A DNA stretch of 64,000 nucleotides from NCBI GenBank assembly GCA_964470345.1, contig CAYYBE010000004.1, positions 1-64,000 of the forward strand, in the 5' to 3' direction. Origin of the DNA: CAYYBE01 sp964470345 (GTDB lineage: Bacteria > Babelota > Babeliae > Babelales > Babelaceae). Positions 33,215 to 41,711 of the stretch are shown piece after piece (positions within the stretch are counted from its first letter, which is position 1; each line of letters opens with the position of its first letter). A program made the position numbers and the translations under genes. The notes under the pieces were generated by a model, which was not told the DNA's origin, did not search any database, and saw only the letters and a program-made list of their open reading frames with translations.

Positions 33215-33730
33215 ATGCATAAGATACTTTTGACGATACTCTTGAGTGCTTTGATGGTTGGTGACTCGGTTGTTCGCGCCGATGCAGGCGGAGCGATTAT
33301 TGGCGGCGCCATTGGCGGTGTGGCCGGAGGTATCCTTGGAGGAGCTCTGGCAAGTCATGATCGACACCATCGTGATCATAACCGCACAGAATCAAGAAAA
33401 CGAAAACATATTGAAGTTGTTCAGGTAGATGAGCAGGAAGATCCAGGCCAAGGTATTGGAGAGGATCCAGAAGTTGAAGTGGTCTATGTTCGCCAACCAC
33501 GCCGCGTTGTTCGCCGCGTCTATTATGACGAACCACCAGTAACCTGTCATGTTGGCTATGCCCCCTATTGTCCACCAATGTATACCCATGTTGCCTATCA
33601 TCATCCTGTATATGTTCATGAAAGTTATACATGTCATGATGATTGCTCCTGCAGTCCAGCCCCAATTGTTGGCGGTTTGTTTGGAGCCTTTACCGGTGCA
33701 ATGATCGGTGGTTTAGCATTCGGTGATTAA
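33215..33730 (+). CDS. Exported glycine-zipper protein with His/Cys/Tyr-rich region
   Basis: A 171-residue protein: signal peptide (ILLTILLSALMVGDSVVRADA), a first glycine zipper (GGAIIGGAIGGVAGGILGGA), a charged linker with many His and Arg, an acidic stretch, a region rich in His, Cys, Tyr and Pro (CHVGYAPYCPPMYTHVAYHH and CHDDCSC), and a second glycine zipper at the C-terminus (GGLFGAFTGAMIGGLAFGD). Glycine zippers insert into membranes or mediate helix packing; the His/Cys region could bind metal, which is inference. AAGGGGA precedes the ATG at 33215. Confidence 0.75.
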   Translation: MHKILLTILLSALMVGDSVVRADAGGAIIGGAIGGVAGGILGGALASHDRHHRDHNRTESRKRKHIEVVQVDEQEDPGQGIGEDPEVEVVYVRQPRRVVRRVYYDEPPVTCHVGYAPYCPPMYTHVAYHHPVYVHESYTCHDDCSCSPAPIVGGLFGAFTGAMIGGLAFGD

Positions 33731-33755
33731 CTTTGTAGTAGTTGCGTTGTAATGA

Positions 33756-33796
33756 AAAACGGGAGCGATTCGTTCAGAATCAGCTCCCGTTACTCT
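33756..33796 (+). terminator. Terminator after the glycine-zipper gene
   Basis: AACGGGAGC (33758-33766) pairs with GCTCCCGTT (33783-33791), with GATTC/GAATC inside, then TACTCTTT. Confidence 0.72.
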
Positions 33797-33957
33797 TTAG
33801 AGCGTTTGGCTCACAACTCATTTCAATCACCACAACTCTTTTTCTTGTAAAGGCGGGTTGAGGGGTGCAACCCCTCTTCTAACTTCTGTCGCCGGAGCGT
33901 ACCGCGTAGGCCAGTGATTGGTATTCCTCTTTGCTGCAGCTCTTTAGAGCGTTTGGC
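33793..33957. repeat. 18-base direct repeat flanking 129 bases
   Basis: CTCTTTAGAGCGTTTGGC occurs at 33793-33810 and again at 33940-33957. The second copy contains the stop codon end of the MerR-type gene. The 129 bases between include a short hairpin (GAGGGGT gca ACCCCTC, 33860-33876). It could be a remnant of an insertion or a partial duplication. Confidence 0.75.
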
Positions 33958-34351
33958 GAATTGCCAAAAGCTTTTCTTTAAAATCCAGGAGTTGTGCGGA
34001 AAGCTGTCCGCAGCGTGAGCAGGTGCCCATTTGCAGGGGGCAGTCCTGTGGGTCCATGGTTGTTTCTTGAGAAGCAATGATAGTGTCAGGGGCGGGAACG
34101 CCCGATTTTGCCTGTTTTTTGAGTTCAGCGAAATGTTTCTTTGCTCCGGCTATAGTTAAGCCCTTGCCATATAATAGTTCTTTTATGGTCGTAAATTTCT
34201 TCAAATCGTCTTCTGTGTAAAAGCGTTGCTTTCCGGTGGTTCGGTTTGGTTTCATGGAAAACTCTTTTTCCCAAAACCGAATAACAAAGCGTTCAACTTG
34301 AAGCTTTTCTGCAAGTGTACCGATGCGAAAGACTTGTTCTTCGTTCTTCAT
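33944..34351 (-). CDS. MerR-family transcriptional regulator
   Basis: A 135-residue protein with an N-terminal MerR winged helix: FRIGTLAEKLQVERFVIRFWEKEF and GKQRFYTEDDLKKFTTIKEL, then LTIAGAKKHFAEL. This is the short MerR type with a conserved GxTIAGAKKxL element, common as a single gene of unknown target. The C-terminal part contains three Cys (CPLQMGTCSRCGQL), a possible metal or redox site, and a final helix. It is followed by one copy of an 18-base direct repeat that includes its stop. Targets unknown; it is divergent from yidC. Confidence 0.88.
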   Translation of the reverse strand: MKNEEQVFRIGTLAEKLQVERFVIRFWEKEFSMKPNRTTGKQRFYTEDDLKKFTTIKELLYGKGLTIAGAKKHFAELKKQAKSGVPAPDTIIASQETTMDPQDCPLQMGTCSRCGQLSAQLLDFKEKLLAIRQTL

Positions 34352-34393
34352 ACAAAACCCTTTTGTTTATGGTGCTACTCTGCGCTGAGCCTG

Positions 34394-34421
34394 ATTATAA
34401 TTCAGGTAGCAGCTTGCGTAA
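34394..34421 (-). promoter_or_regulatory. Promoter of the MerR-family gene
   Basis: Minus strand TTACGC (34421-34416), 16-base spacer, TATAAT (34399-34394), 43 bases before the start codon. The -10 is part of ATTATAAT, readable on both strands. Confidence 0.45.
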
Positions 34422-34517
34422 TAATATGGTACTCTGTCTTTCATCCAAGACACAATCAAATGTGTATTTATTTGTTTAACTTTCTAAAGTCTTCGCACAA
34501 ACTTAAGGTGAATGTAC

Positions 34518-36095
34518 ATGAAATTTAAAGATTTTTTAGTTCCGCTTGCATTTGCAGTCGTATGTACCTGGTTCATCCAAACATTAATTCAATACTTTGC
34601 TCCTCCAAAAGCTCAACAGTCGCAAGAAGTTGTTGCTGAAGCTAAACCAGGAAGAAGCTTTGTTGCCCCGAAGCAGGAGCAACTGAATAAGCCGCTCATG
34701 ACCGAAGTTGATTTCTTAGATGCTGACGTTGCCTGTACAGGGGAATCCCTTGCCGTGACAACCAAGCGTATGGAGGCAACTTTTGCAACCTGCGGAGGTG
34801 CCGTAGCGCGTATGGTTGACACGAGTATTATCGGGGTTTCATTTAAAGATATTATTACCCTGGATGTACCGCAGCCACAGGATCGAGAACGAAGTGCATT
34901 CCTCTTGGTGCTCGATGCTAAAACGCCGCTTGCCTATGCGGTGGTGAATAAGTCTGATGAGAATGGGATTCACCTCCTGACCTTCCGTTCGGCAACAAAA
35001 GAGTGTGTGATCGAAAAAACTTTCAAATTTTATGATGACTCTTTTAAAGTTGATCTGAGTGTCATGATTGAGCCATTGACGGCCGACGGTGTTCGCCCTC
35101 GCCTGTTCTTGCCTTCTCCAACGTTAGTTCCTAACACAGCTGCTGATGTCGTACAAGCGATTGCATTAAGCGATACTGACGTTGTAGAGCGTAAAAAAGC
35201 AGACATGGTTGAGGGATGGCTGTGGGAGATGCCGTCGTTGTTTGGTACTGAAAACCGATACTTTATTAACGCCTTAGTTGCTGATGGAGATCATTTTGTT
35301 CAACGAGCCTACTATAAAGTACAAGGCGCCAAAAATCTGATTGCTATCTTAGAAGGGCCACTCGTTCAAAAGACAACAACCTGGAATATGTCATTCTATT
35401 GTGGGCCAAAGCAAAATAAAGAAATTATGCTTGTTGATCCACGCCTTGAAGTAACCCTTGATTATGGTTGGTTTGGTTTTATTGCCAAGCTTACGCTTGC
35501 AATCTTAACCTTCTTGTTTGGCATTGTTCGTAACTATGGTATTGCGATTATTCTCTTAACGCTCTTAATGCGTTTGGTTATGTTGCCCTTTACCTTTAAG
35601 GCTGAGCAGAGCATGAAGAAGTCTCAAGAGCTTAAGAAGAAATTACAATATCTTGAGCAAAAATATAAAGACGATCCACAAACGCTTGCCATGGAAAAAT
35701 CTGAAGCGCTTCGTAAGCACGGTGTTTCTGATATGCTGGGCTGTCTGCCGATCTTATTGCAAATTCCGATTTTTATGGGATTAAGTCGAGCGCTATCAAC
35801 ATCGGTAGAGCTTTATCACGCGCCATTTTTCGGTTGGATTCATGATCTTTCTGCGATTGATCCATACTATATATTACCGTTGGTGGCAGGACTTGGGATA
35901 TTATTTGGTCAAGCGGGAGCTATCGCAAGTGATCCTCGCCAAAGATTTATGACGATGATGATGGCGTTAGTTTCAATCGCTATCTTTGTTAATATTGCTG
36001 CTGGTGTTGTACTCTTTATTGCAACCAGTGCTTGGCTTGGTTTTGCACAAACTGCTGTGCAAAAAATGATCAAGCGCCAAAGCCAACAAAGTTAA
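34518..36095 (+). CDS. yidC: Membrane protein insertase YidC
   Basis: Insertase for inner-membrane proteins, alone or with SecYEG. It has 525 residues and the Gram-negative layout: N-terminal helix (4-18), a large periplasmic domain, then the conserved helices (ILTFLFGIVRNYGIAIILLT, then MRLVMLPFTFKAEQSMKKSQ) and the Pro-rich GCLPILLQIPIFMGL. AAGGTG at 34505-34510 fits the ATG at 34518 better than the one at 34512. recR follows 11 bases after its stop. Confidence 0.96.
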   Translation: MKFKDFLVPLAFAVVCTWFIQTLIQYFAPPKAQQSQEVVAEAKPGRSFVAPKQEQLNKPLMTEVDFLDADVACTGESLAVTTKRMEATFATCGGAVARMVDTSIIGVSFKDIITLDVPQPQDRERSAFLLVLDAKTPLAYAVVNKSDENGIHLLTFRSATKECVIEKTFKFYDDSFKVDLSVMIEPLTADGVRPRLFLPSPTLVPNTAADVVQAIALSDTDVVERKKADMVEGWLWEMPSLFGTENRYFINALVADGDHFVQRAYYKVQGAKNLIAILEGPLVQKTTTWNMSFYCGPKQNKEIMLVDPRLEVTLDYGWFGFIAKLTLAILTFLFGIVRNYGIAIILLTLLMRLVMLPFTFKAEQSMKKSQELKKKLQYLEQKYKDDPQTLAMEKSEALRKHGVSDMLGCLPILLQIPIFMGLSRALSTSVELYHAPFFGWIHDLSAIDPYYILPLVAGLGILFGQAGAIASDPRQRFMTMMMALVSIAIFVNIAAGVVLFIATSAWLGFAQTAVQKMIKRQSQQS

Positions 36096-36106
36096 AGGAA
36101 TACCTT

Positions 36107-36709
36107 ATGGATCAGTTGCCCCATTTGCAACAGCTTTTGCGTCAACTGCAGCAGGTCCCCTATCTTGCTTCGAAAAATCTCTACCGAGTTGCACACTATT
36201 TCTTAGAAATGGAACCTCGCCGTTTTGAACAGTTTATGGGAGTATTGACCGAAGCACATAAGCAATTAGCTAAGTGTGAAATCTGCTTTGCGTGGAAAGA
36301 GCGAGAACAGGCATGCATTTGGTGCTCCGCTTCCAAGCGTAACCAGGGGGTTATCTGCGTGGTTGAGACATGGCATGATCTGTGCGCTATTGAAAAAACA
36401 GGGGCATTTTCTGGGGTATACCATGTGCTGGGTGGTGCTATTTGTCCGCTTGAAGGGCGTGGGCCAGAAGATTTAACGATCGAGCCACTTATTGAACGAA
36501 TTAAACATGGTGGTTCAGAAATCATTTTAGCTTTAAATCAGACGCCAGAAGGGGAAGCGACGGCCGCTTACATAGCCCGTAGGCTTGAGAGCATTTCGCA
36601 TCAAGCAGTTCTTTCCTGCCTTTCACGAGGGTTGCCTGTCGGCTCTAGTTTAGAAATGATGGACCGGCTTACGATTTTTAAGGCATTGGCCGAACGAAGA
36701 AGTTTTTAG
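36107..36709 (+). CDS. recR: Recombination protein RecR
   Basis: Recombinational repair protein acting with RecO and RecF to load RecA on gapped DNA. It has 200 residues, normal length. Helix-hairpin-helix region N-terminal, C4 zinc finger Cys57, Cys60, Cys70 and Cys73, then the Toprim domain (VICVVETWHDL, YHVLGGAICPLEGRGPEDL). AAAGGA before ATG 36107. It is coupled to yidC; dnaX, the usual neighbour, is not here. Confidence 0.96.
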   Translation: MDQLPHLQQLLRQLQQVPYLASKNLYRVAHYFLEMEPRRFEQFMGVLTEAHKQLAKCEICFAWKEREQACIWCSASKRNQGVICVVETWHDLCAIEKTGAFSGVYHVLGGAICPLEGRGPEDLTIEPLIERIKHGGSEIILALNQTPEGEATAAYIARRLESISHQAVLSCLSRGLPVGSSLEMMDRLTIFKALAERRSF

Positions 36710-36750
36710 TTTGATATTTAAAGAAATAGCTTGATAAGCTCGGGGGTTTT

Positions 36751-38040
36751 ATGGCTCATTTTTCAACATATATTCAACGACGGATTGCCTTTGTAACAGC
36801 GGTTAAGGTGGCTTACCCTCAGTTTACAGGCCCGTTGGTTATCAGTGCTGCATGTGAACAGGAGCGATACCGCTTTCGCCAAGACAGCACTTTCTATTAT
36901 CTGACGGGAATCGAAGAGCCAGGAGCTGTTTTGGTTCTTGAACTTGATGGTACTGCAACGTTATATGTTCCAAGCTTTTCAACAGATCGTGCTCGCTGGG
37001 TTTCACAAGCCTGTGTTCTTAATCCTGAGATGGCAACGACCCACGGACTCAAAGCCATTGTGCCAGCGGGTAAACCACGCCAGGGCTATTTTGTTTCAGA
37101 AGTTTTTACCGCAGAACAGTATGAAGCGTTGGTTGCTCGTTTAAAAACGTATCCACAGATTGGTGCGAGTATGCCACAAGCATTACTTGAACGTTTGTTG
37201 TACTTAGTACCAGAACTTTCTCGTGCTGTTGTTGATGTGACTCCTGTTATTGCAGCTTTGCGCCGCAGAAAATCAAAAGAAGAGCTTGAAGCAATTTATA
37301 AAGCGGTTGAGCTTACGATGGTTGCCCAAGAAGCTGCTGCTCAGTGTATTGGGGATGATGTGCGCGAGCAACAGGTTCAAGCAGGTATTTCATATATCTT
37401 TGCTGAGTCTGGTGCAACGGAAGCATTTCCAACGATTATAGCAGCTGGTAAAAATTGTACGACGCTCCATTATACCTGTCATACTAATACGATGCGCGAA
37501 GGTGACCTTGTTGTCGTTGATTGCGGAGCTGAAGTAAACTACTATTGCGCTGACATTACACGCACGTATCCTGTTTCGGGCAGTTTTTCTGCTGAGCAAC
37601 GCAAGCTCTATGACTTAGTCTTGGCAACGCAACAGTATGTTGCTGGTCTCGCAAAGCCAGGTATGTGGCTGAATAATAAAGAAAAACCACAACAATCACT
37701 TCATCATTTGGCACTCGCCTTTGTTGAAAAGCATGGCTATGCAGGTGCTTTTTTACATGGCATCGGCCACTTTCTTGGTATGGATGTGCATGATGTTGGC
37801 GACCCAATGCAGCCGTTGCAAGAAGGGGATGTGATTACCCTCGAACCAGGGCTCTATCTTCCTGATGCAAAATTAGGAATTCGCATTGAAGATGACTATT
37901 GGATTGTTCGTGATGGGATTGAGTGCATGAGCGCCAATTTGCCTAAAACAGCGAGAGAGATTGAAGAATTGGCCCAAGCAACGATGCATGAATGTGAAGA
38001 TGAGGGTTGTTGCGCGGATGAAGAAGGTGACGTTAATTAA
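36751..38040 (+). CDS. pepP: Xaa-Pro aminopeptidase (PepP-type, M24)
   Basis: A 429-residue metallopeptidase that removes N-terminal residues before proline. The AMP_N domain is at the N-terminus (RFRQDSTFYYLTGIEEPGA) and the catalytic creatinase-like domain has the ligands in VVDCGAEVNYYCADITRTYP, the His of HGIGHFLGMDVHD, and the Glu residues of VITLEPGLY and GIRIEDDYWI. A Cys/Asp/Glu-rich tail (HECEDEGCCADEE) is unusual and its role is unknown. CGGGGG lies before the ATG. Confidence 0.93.
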   Translation: MAHFSTYIQRRIAFVTAVKVAYPQFTGPLVISAACEQERYRFRQDSTFYYLTGIEEPGAVLVLELDGTATLYVPSFSTDRARWVSQACVLNPEMATTHGLKAIVPAGKPRQGYFVSEVFTAEQYEALVARLKTYPQIGASMPQALLERLLYLVPELSRAVVDVTPVIAALRRRKSKEELEAIYKAVELTMVAQEAAAQCIGDDVREQQVQAGISYIFAESGATEAFPTIIAAGKNCTTLHYTCHTNTMREGDLVVVDCGAEVNYYCADITRTYPVSGSFSAEQRKLYDLVLATQQYVAGLAKPGMWLNNKEKPQQSLHHLALAFVEKHGYAGAFLHGIGHFLGMDVHDVGDPMQPLQEGDVITLEPGLYLPDAKLGIRIEDDYWIVRDGIECMSANLPKTAREIEELAQATMHECEDEGCCADEEGDVN

Positions 38041-38063
38041 CTCTACGTCATAGACTTAAAACT

Positions 38064-38099
38064 ACGAAGAGCCACGTTGCATATAACGTGGCTCTTCGT
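38064..38099. terminator. Bidirectional terminator between pepP and the antiporter gene
   Basis: ACGAAGAGCCACGTT (38064-38078) and AACGTGGCTCTTCGT (38085-38099) form a perfect 15-base stem with a six-base loop between two convergent genes. Confidence 0.88.
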
Positions 38100-38124
38100 C
38101 TTTCATATACTCATGTAAGATTAC

Positions 38125-39762
38125 TTATGATTTAAAGGCAACGTTTTTCTTGGCCCATAGGTCTTGCGCGAGCAAGAGCAGTGCGGTTAATAGACCAGTT
38201 GCGATCAGAATCAAAAAGCTATGCAAATACGAAGTGCTTACCATGGGCAGCACCAAGAAACCAAGCCCTGTCGCAATAATAGCGGGTAGACTGTAGGCCG
38301 CCTGTGTTTGCACGTGGTCGATGTGGTAACATTGCACGCTATTTGATGCAACAATCGTTGCGTCGGAGATAGGTGAGATGTGGCTTCCTGCGACAATTCC
38401 AGAAAGAATAGCCCCGATTGAAGGGAATAAGAGTGGTATCTCTGGTATCAAAGCAGGGGTGTGTCCTGTTAAGAGGGCAAGCGTTGGAATGCAGATTGGA
38501 AGCATAATGGAGACAGTACCCCAGGAAGAGCCCGTTGCGGCAGAAACAAGCGTTGAAACCACAAATAGTGCGCACGGGATAATAAAAAGCGGGACGTAGC
38601 TCATCACAAGTGTTGCAACGTAATTACCAGTTTGGAGGTTACTTTGGAGTACCTCGCCAAATGTCCAGGTCAAAAGCAATAAGACCAATGAACTTTGAAC
38701 TAAGGTAATGCCCGAAAGAAAGATCTTGCCGTAGAGGCGCCAAGGGAAAATTTGCTTGACCATCAAGTATGCAAGCATGGCTATCAGAGCGAGCATACTA
38801 GCTTGAAAAAGGGCAATATTGATGATTTTTGCACTTTGAAATGCTTGGTACCAATGAACTGCATCTCCAAAAGGGTTCCACCCGGCAGCATATAAGGCAG
38901 TAAGAGGAACTCCGAGCAAAAATGTTCCAAGGGGGATGAAAAAGAGGCTTAAAGAGCCTTTGTGGGTTGCCAAGTTTTGTGTCTCAGGATCTTGCTGGTG
39001 GAGCGGTGTTTTCCCGCCAAAAAGGTTGCCCGTTTCTGCCGCTATCGTTTCAAAGCGACCCATTGCTCCGTATGAGATAGGTCGATAAAGAATAAACCAG
39101 GCAGAAAAGATAATGAGTACCGGATAAAAGAGATAGGGGATCATCTGGAGATAGACTGAAAATGGATCAGCAAGAATGAGCGGATTACCCTGAGTATTGG
39201 TAGAGAGCCCATTCGAGGCAAATTGTCCCAGAATAAAAGCAACCCAACTTGAGGCAGGAATGAGTAAGCAGAGTGGCCCGCTCATTGAATTTAAGAGAAA
39301 TGCTAATTTGGCTCGGGGTATGGAAAATTTGTCGAATAAGGGGCGCATAATAGCCCCGGCGGTGTAGGTATTGAAATAATCGTCCAGAAAGAAGGTAGAA
39401 GAAATACCAAGTGAGGTTAATTGGGCTGAGCGGGCTTTGTATACAATCTTACTGATAGCGGTTGTATAAGCTCGCATACCTCCTGAGTGGGTCATGAGCT
39501 GGATTAAAATGCCGAGTACTACCAGAAAGCCTAACGTATACAGGTGTGAATACTCTCCATTGAGGGCGAGCAGGTTGGGGATATCTGTTTGGATATAGAG
39601 TTGCTTGAACATAAGGGTGAGCGTATCGCCACCGTGGCAGTTTGTTGCGATCAAACAGGCGGCAAAAATGCCGCTCAGGAGCGAAATAATAACATTTTTT
39701 GTTGTGAGCGCAAGCGCAAGGACAACGATAGGGGGAAGCAAAACAATCCAACAATTCATCAT
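38125..39762 (-). CDS. NhaC-type sodium/proton antiporter family protein
   Basis: A 545-residue polytopic membrane protein with about 11-12 hydrophobic segments. It fits the Na+/H+ antiporter NhaC-like family: VLALALTTKNVIISLLSGI at the start, LTSLGISSTFFLDDYFNTYTAG, and in the second half ATGSSWGTVSIMLPI and GIVAGSHISPISDATIVAS, whose Asp and polar residues are typical of ion binding. Exact substrate is not decided by sequence (Na+/H+, or amino acid coupled). The two adjacent ATG codons at 39762 and 39759 are both possible. It is a single gene. Confidence 0.88.
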   Translation of the reverse strand: MMNCWIVLLPPIVVLALALTTKNVIISLLSGIFAACLIATNCHGGDTLTLMFKQLYIQTDIPNLLALNGEYSHLYTLGFLVVLGILIQLMTHSGGMRAYTTAISKIVYKARSAQLTSLGISSTFFLDDYFNTYTAGAIMRPLFDKFSIPRAKLAFLLNSMSGPLCLLIPASSWVAFILGQFASNGLSTNTQGNPLILADPFSVYLQMIPYLFYPVLIIFSAWFILYRPISYGAMGRFETIAAETGNLFGGKTPLHQQDPETQNLATHKGSLSLFFIPLGTFLLGVPLTALYAAGWNPFGDAVHWYQAFQSAKIINIALFQASMLALIAMLAYLMVKQIFPWRLYGKIFLSGITLVQSSLVLLLLTWTFGEVLQSNLQTGNYVATLVMSYVPLFIIPCALFVVSTLVSAATGSSWGTVSIMLPICIPTLALLTGHTPALIPEIPLLFPSIGAILSGIVAGSHISPISDATIVASNSVQCYHIDHVQTQAAYSLPAIIATGLGFLVLPMVSTSYLHSFLILIATGLLTALLLLAQDLWAKKNVAFKS

Positions 39763-39787
39763 ATATCTAAACCTTTATGGATGTAGT

Positions 39788-39816
39788 TTGACCATGTACC
39801 TCTTTTACAGTACTCT
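39788..39816 (+). promoter_or_regulatory. rplM promoter
   Basis: TTGACC (39788-39793), 17-base spacer, TACTCT (39811-39816), leaving an untranslated leader of about 85 bases before rplM. Confidence 0.55.
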
Positions 39817-39909
39817 GTAAATAATCCCGTTTGTTATAAGCGAAAATTACTTCTCTAGTATAAATGATTTTTTAAGATTAACGATTTTTTTTGACGAAGG
39901 TTGCATCAC

Positions 39910-40338
39910 ATGGATATGAATCGAGCGTTTTTAGTAAAAGAGGGAAACCATGCCACCCGTTGGGAACTGATTGATGCCCAAGGACAGGTGGTCGGGCGTT
40001 TAGCAACCAAAATTGCTATTATGCTTCGCGGTAAAGATACGGCAGCATATACTCCTCATTGCGCCCAAGACACCCATCTTGTGGTCATTAATGCAGAAAA
40101 AATTGTTTTTACTGGGGACAAGATGACCAATAAAGAGTATCAGTCATACTCTGGTTGGATCGGTGGGTTAAAAACTCTCACTGCACGAGAATTAATGGCA
40201 AAAGATCCAACACTTATTCTTGAATTGGCAGTTAAGGGCATGTTGCCTAAAACCAAGCAATCACGCGAACTTATGCGCAGATTAAAGATTTACGTTGGCG
40301 ATAAGCACCCACATACAGCACAGATTGAGAAAGCATAA
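39910..40338 (+). CDS. rplM: 50S ribosomal protein L13
   Basis: A 142-residue L13, an early assembly protein. WELIDAQGQVVGRLATKIA, LRGKDTAAYTPH and AVKGMLPKTKQSRELMRRLK are typical. The start is ATG at 39910 with GAAGG nine bases upstream. rpsI (S9), normally next, is missing; instead a terminator follows 25 bases after the stop. Confidence 0.96.
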   Translation: MDMNRAFLVKEGNHATRWELIDAQGQVVGRLATKIAIMLRGKDTAAYTPHCAQDTHLVVINAEKIVFTGDKMTNKEYQSYSGWIGGLKTLTARELMAKDPTLILELAVKGMLPKTKQSRELMRRLKIYVGDKHPHTAQIEKA

Positions 40339-40362
40339 TTAGCTTAGAGCTATACAGTTTAT

Positions 40363-40391
40363 AAAGGGCTCGGTTTAACCGGGCCTTTTTT
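40363..40391 (+). terminator. Terminator after rplM
   Basis: AAGGGCTCGGTT and AACCGGGCCTT form a stem with one bulge, followed by TTTTTTATT. Confidence 0.82.
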
Positions 40392-40410
40392 ATTGGCTTA
40401 TTCCGACCGT

Positions 40411-40438
40411 TTGCGCCGTTTTCTCCTTTGGGTACACT
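40411..40438 (+). promoter_or_regulatory. Promoter of the first gene of the 40.5-43.9 kb family
   Basis: TTGCGC (40411-40416), 16-base spacer, TACACT (40433-40438), about 80 bases before ATG 40519. Confidence 0.55.
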
Positions 40439-40518
40439 GGGTATAGAGTAGGGGCAATTCCCGAAAAGATTGATTAAAAAGGGAATTATTGTCTTTTTAT
40501 GACGAGTAAGGGGGTTTG

Positions 40519-41595
40519 ATGACATTTGGTTCAAAATTCTTATGGTGCGTAGCAATGCTTTTTGCTTCCTCTCGGGGGCTGAACGCTGCTTCTGTTGCAA
40601 AAGTCCTCCTCAATGCCTCGGGCAGGGAAACAATAAGTGCTCAAGAGTTTGAGACGACCATTGCGCCGCTTACAGATTATATTCGGAGCTATGATCGCTT
40701 TGCGAGCTTATATGAAGACCATAGAGAGAAGGGGATACCCTTTTTCATCGTTCGTATTCAAAAGCCAGGAGCCAAGATGCCTCATTATGCTTTGGCATAT
40801 CGTTTTGCAGAGTACTTTTCAGACCATCACACGAACCCATACACGAATGAGACAATTACTGAAGATGATGTTTCGTATTTTAGAGCTGAAGCCGGGTCTA
40901 AAGATTTTGTTAAAATTTGTACGTTACGAGAATTATTAGCAGAAGACGCGCTGAGCCCAACTCAATGGCAGACGCAGATCTCTGCCAGCCGTCAGGCGTT
41001 GAATGAGCAATCGAACGCCCAAGCAATACAGGTAGAAGTTACTGCAGAAAATCGAAACAAAAAGAAAATTGAGCCATCTGCGCCGGATCGCAATCTCATG
41101 CCGCCCAGTGCTCCGAGTGGTGCTGCCCGAATGGCAGAAAATCATGATCGAAGCACGCAAACTGATGCGCGGAATTCTCAAGATCGACAACCAGCTGCTC
41201 GGCCATTCCGCCTTTTTCGAAATATACCGGGTGCGCCGCTTTTGATAGCTTATACGCTTACTGGGCTTGTTCATGGAACAACCAATAGCTGGCTTGCAGG
41301 AGGTGCAACTAATCATAATTTTTGGTGGGCGCCATGGACAGAAACGATGACCCATCTCTTGTTTTTCGCGTTCAGCTTAGGTTTGCGTGATAATCCTTCT
41401 GGCTGGCGGAAGAACGATGCCTATCAGTGGGCTTGGCTTAATTTGTGTTATGGCGGTGCTCAAATGCTGGGCGAATCGGTGCCACGGGTTCCGTATACCA
41501 TCATTCCCGCATTTACCTTATCAGGGACATGGAGAAATGCAGCGCTCAACCGTTCGTTAGCAATGATTCCTGTACACCTCTGGCGCGCTGCGTAA
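40519..41595 (+). CDS. Exported protein with C-terminal membrane domain, three-gene family member 1
   Basis: A 358-residue protein: signal peptide (FLWCVAMLFASSRGLNAAS), a mixed charged domain (about 30-150), a Ser/Asn/Gln-rich linker (about 170-220), then a hydrophobic domain of about 120 residues with LLIAYTLTGLVHGTTNSWLA, PWTETMTHLLFFAFSLG and MLGESVPRVPY. The hydrophobic domain and its W/N/LGExxP marks recur in the next two genes. GTAAGGGGG precedes ATG 40519. I recognise no known family; probably an exported membrane protein with a variable N-terminal part. Confidence 0.75.
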   Translation: MTFGSKFLWCVAMLFASSRGLNAASVAKVLLNASGRETISAQEFETTIAPLTDYIRSYDRFASLYEDHREKGIPFFIVRIQKPGAKMPHYALAYRFAEYFSDHHTNPYTNETITEDDVSYFRAEAGSKDFVKICTLRELLAEDALSPTQWQTQISASRQALNEQSNAQAIQVEVTAENRNKKKIEPSAPDRNLMPPSAPSGAARMAENHDRSTQTDARNSQDRQPAARPFRLFRNIPGAPLLIAYTLTGLVHGTTNSWLAGGATNHNFWWAPWTETMTHLLFFAFSLGLRDNPSGWRKNDAYQWAWLNLCYGGAQMLGESVPRVPYTIIPAFTLSGTWRNAALNRSLAMIPVHLWRAA

Positions 41596-41627
41596 GCTAG
41601 TCCAGCCTGTTGATTGTATGAAGGTTT

Positions 41628-41658
41628 TTGACGATCTTGAGATGATCTGAGTATACTT
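41628..41658 (+). promoter_or_regulatory. Possible promoter of family member 2
   Basis: TTGACG (41628-41633) and TATACT (41653-41658) with a long 19-base spacer, 54 bases before ATG 41712. Confidence 0.4.
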
Positions 41659-41711
41659 AAAAAGATTACAAAATTAATTTGGAATGGTGCGCTCTTGAAA
41701 GGTTTATTCGT

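Noticed and set aside
33823..34077. Open frame overlapping the 3' end of the MerR gene
   Set aside because: Shadow frame covering the direct repeat and the intergenic segment; no start signals.
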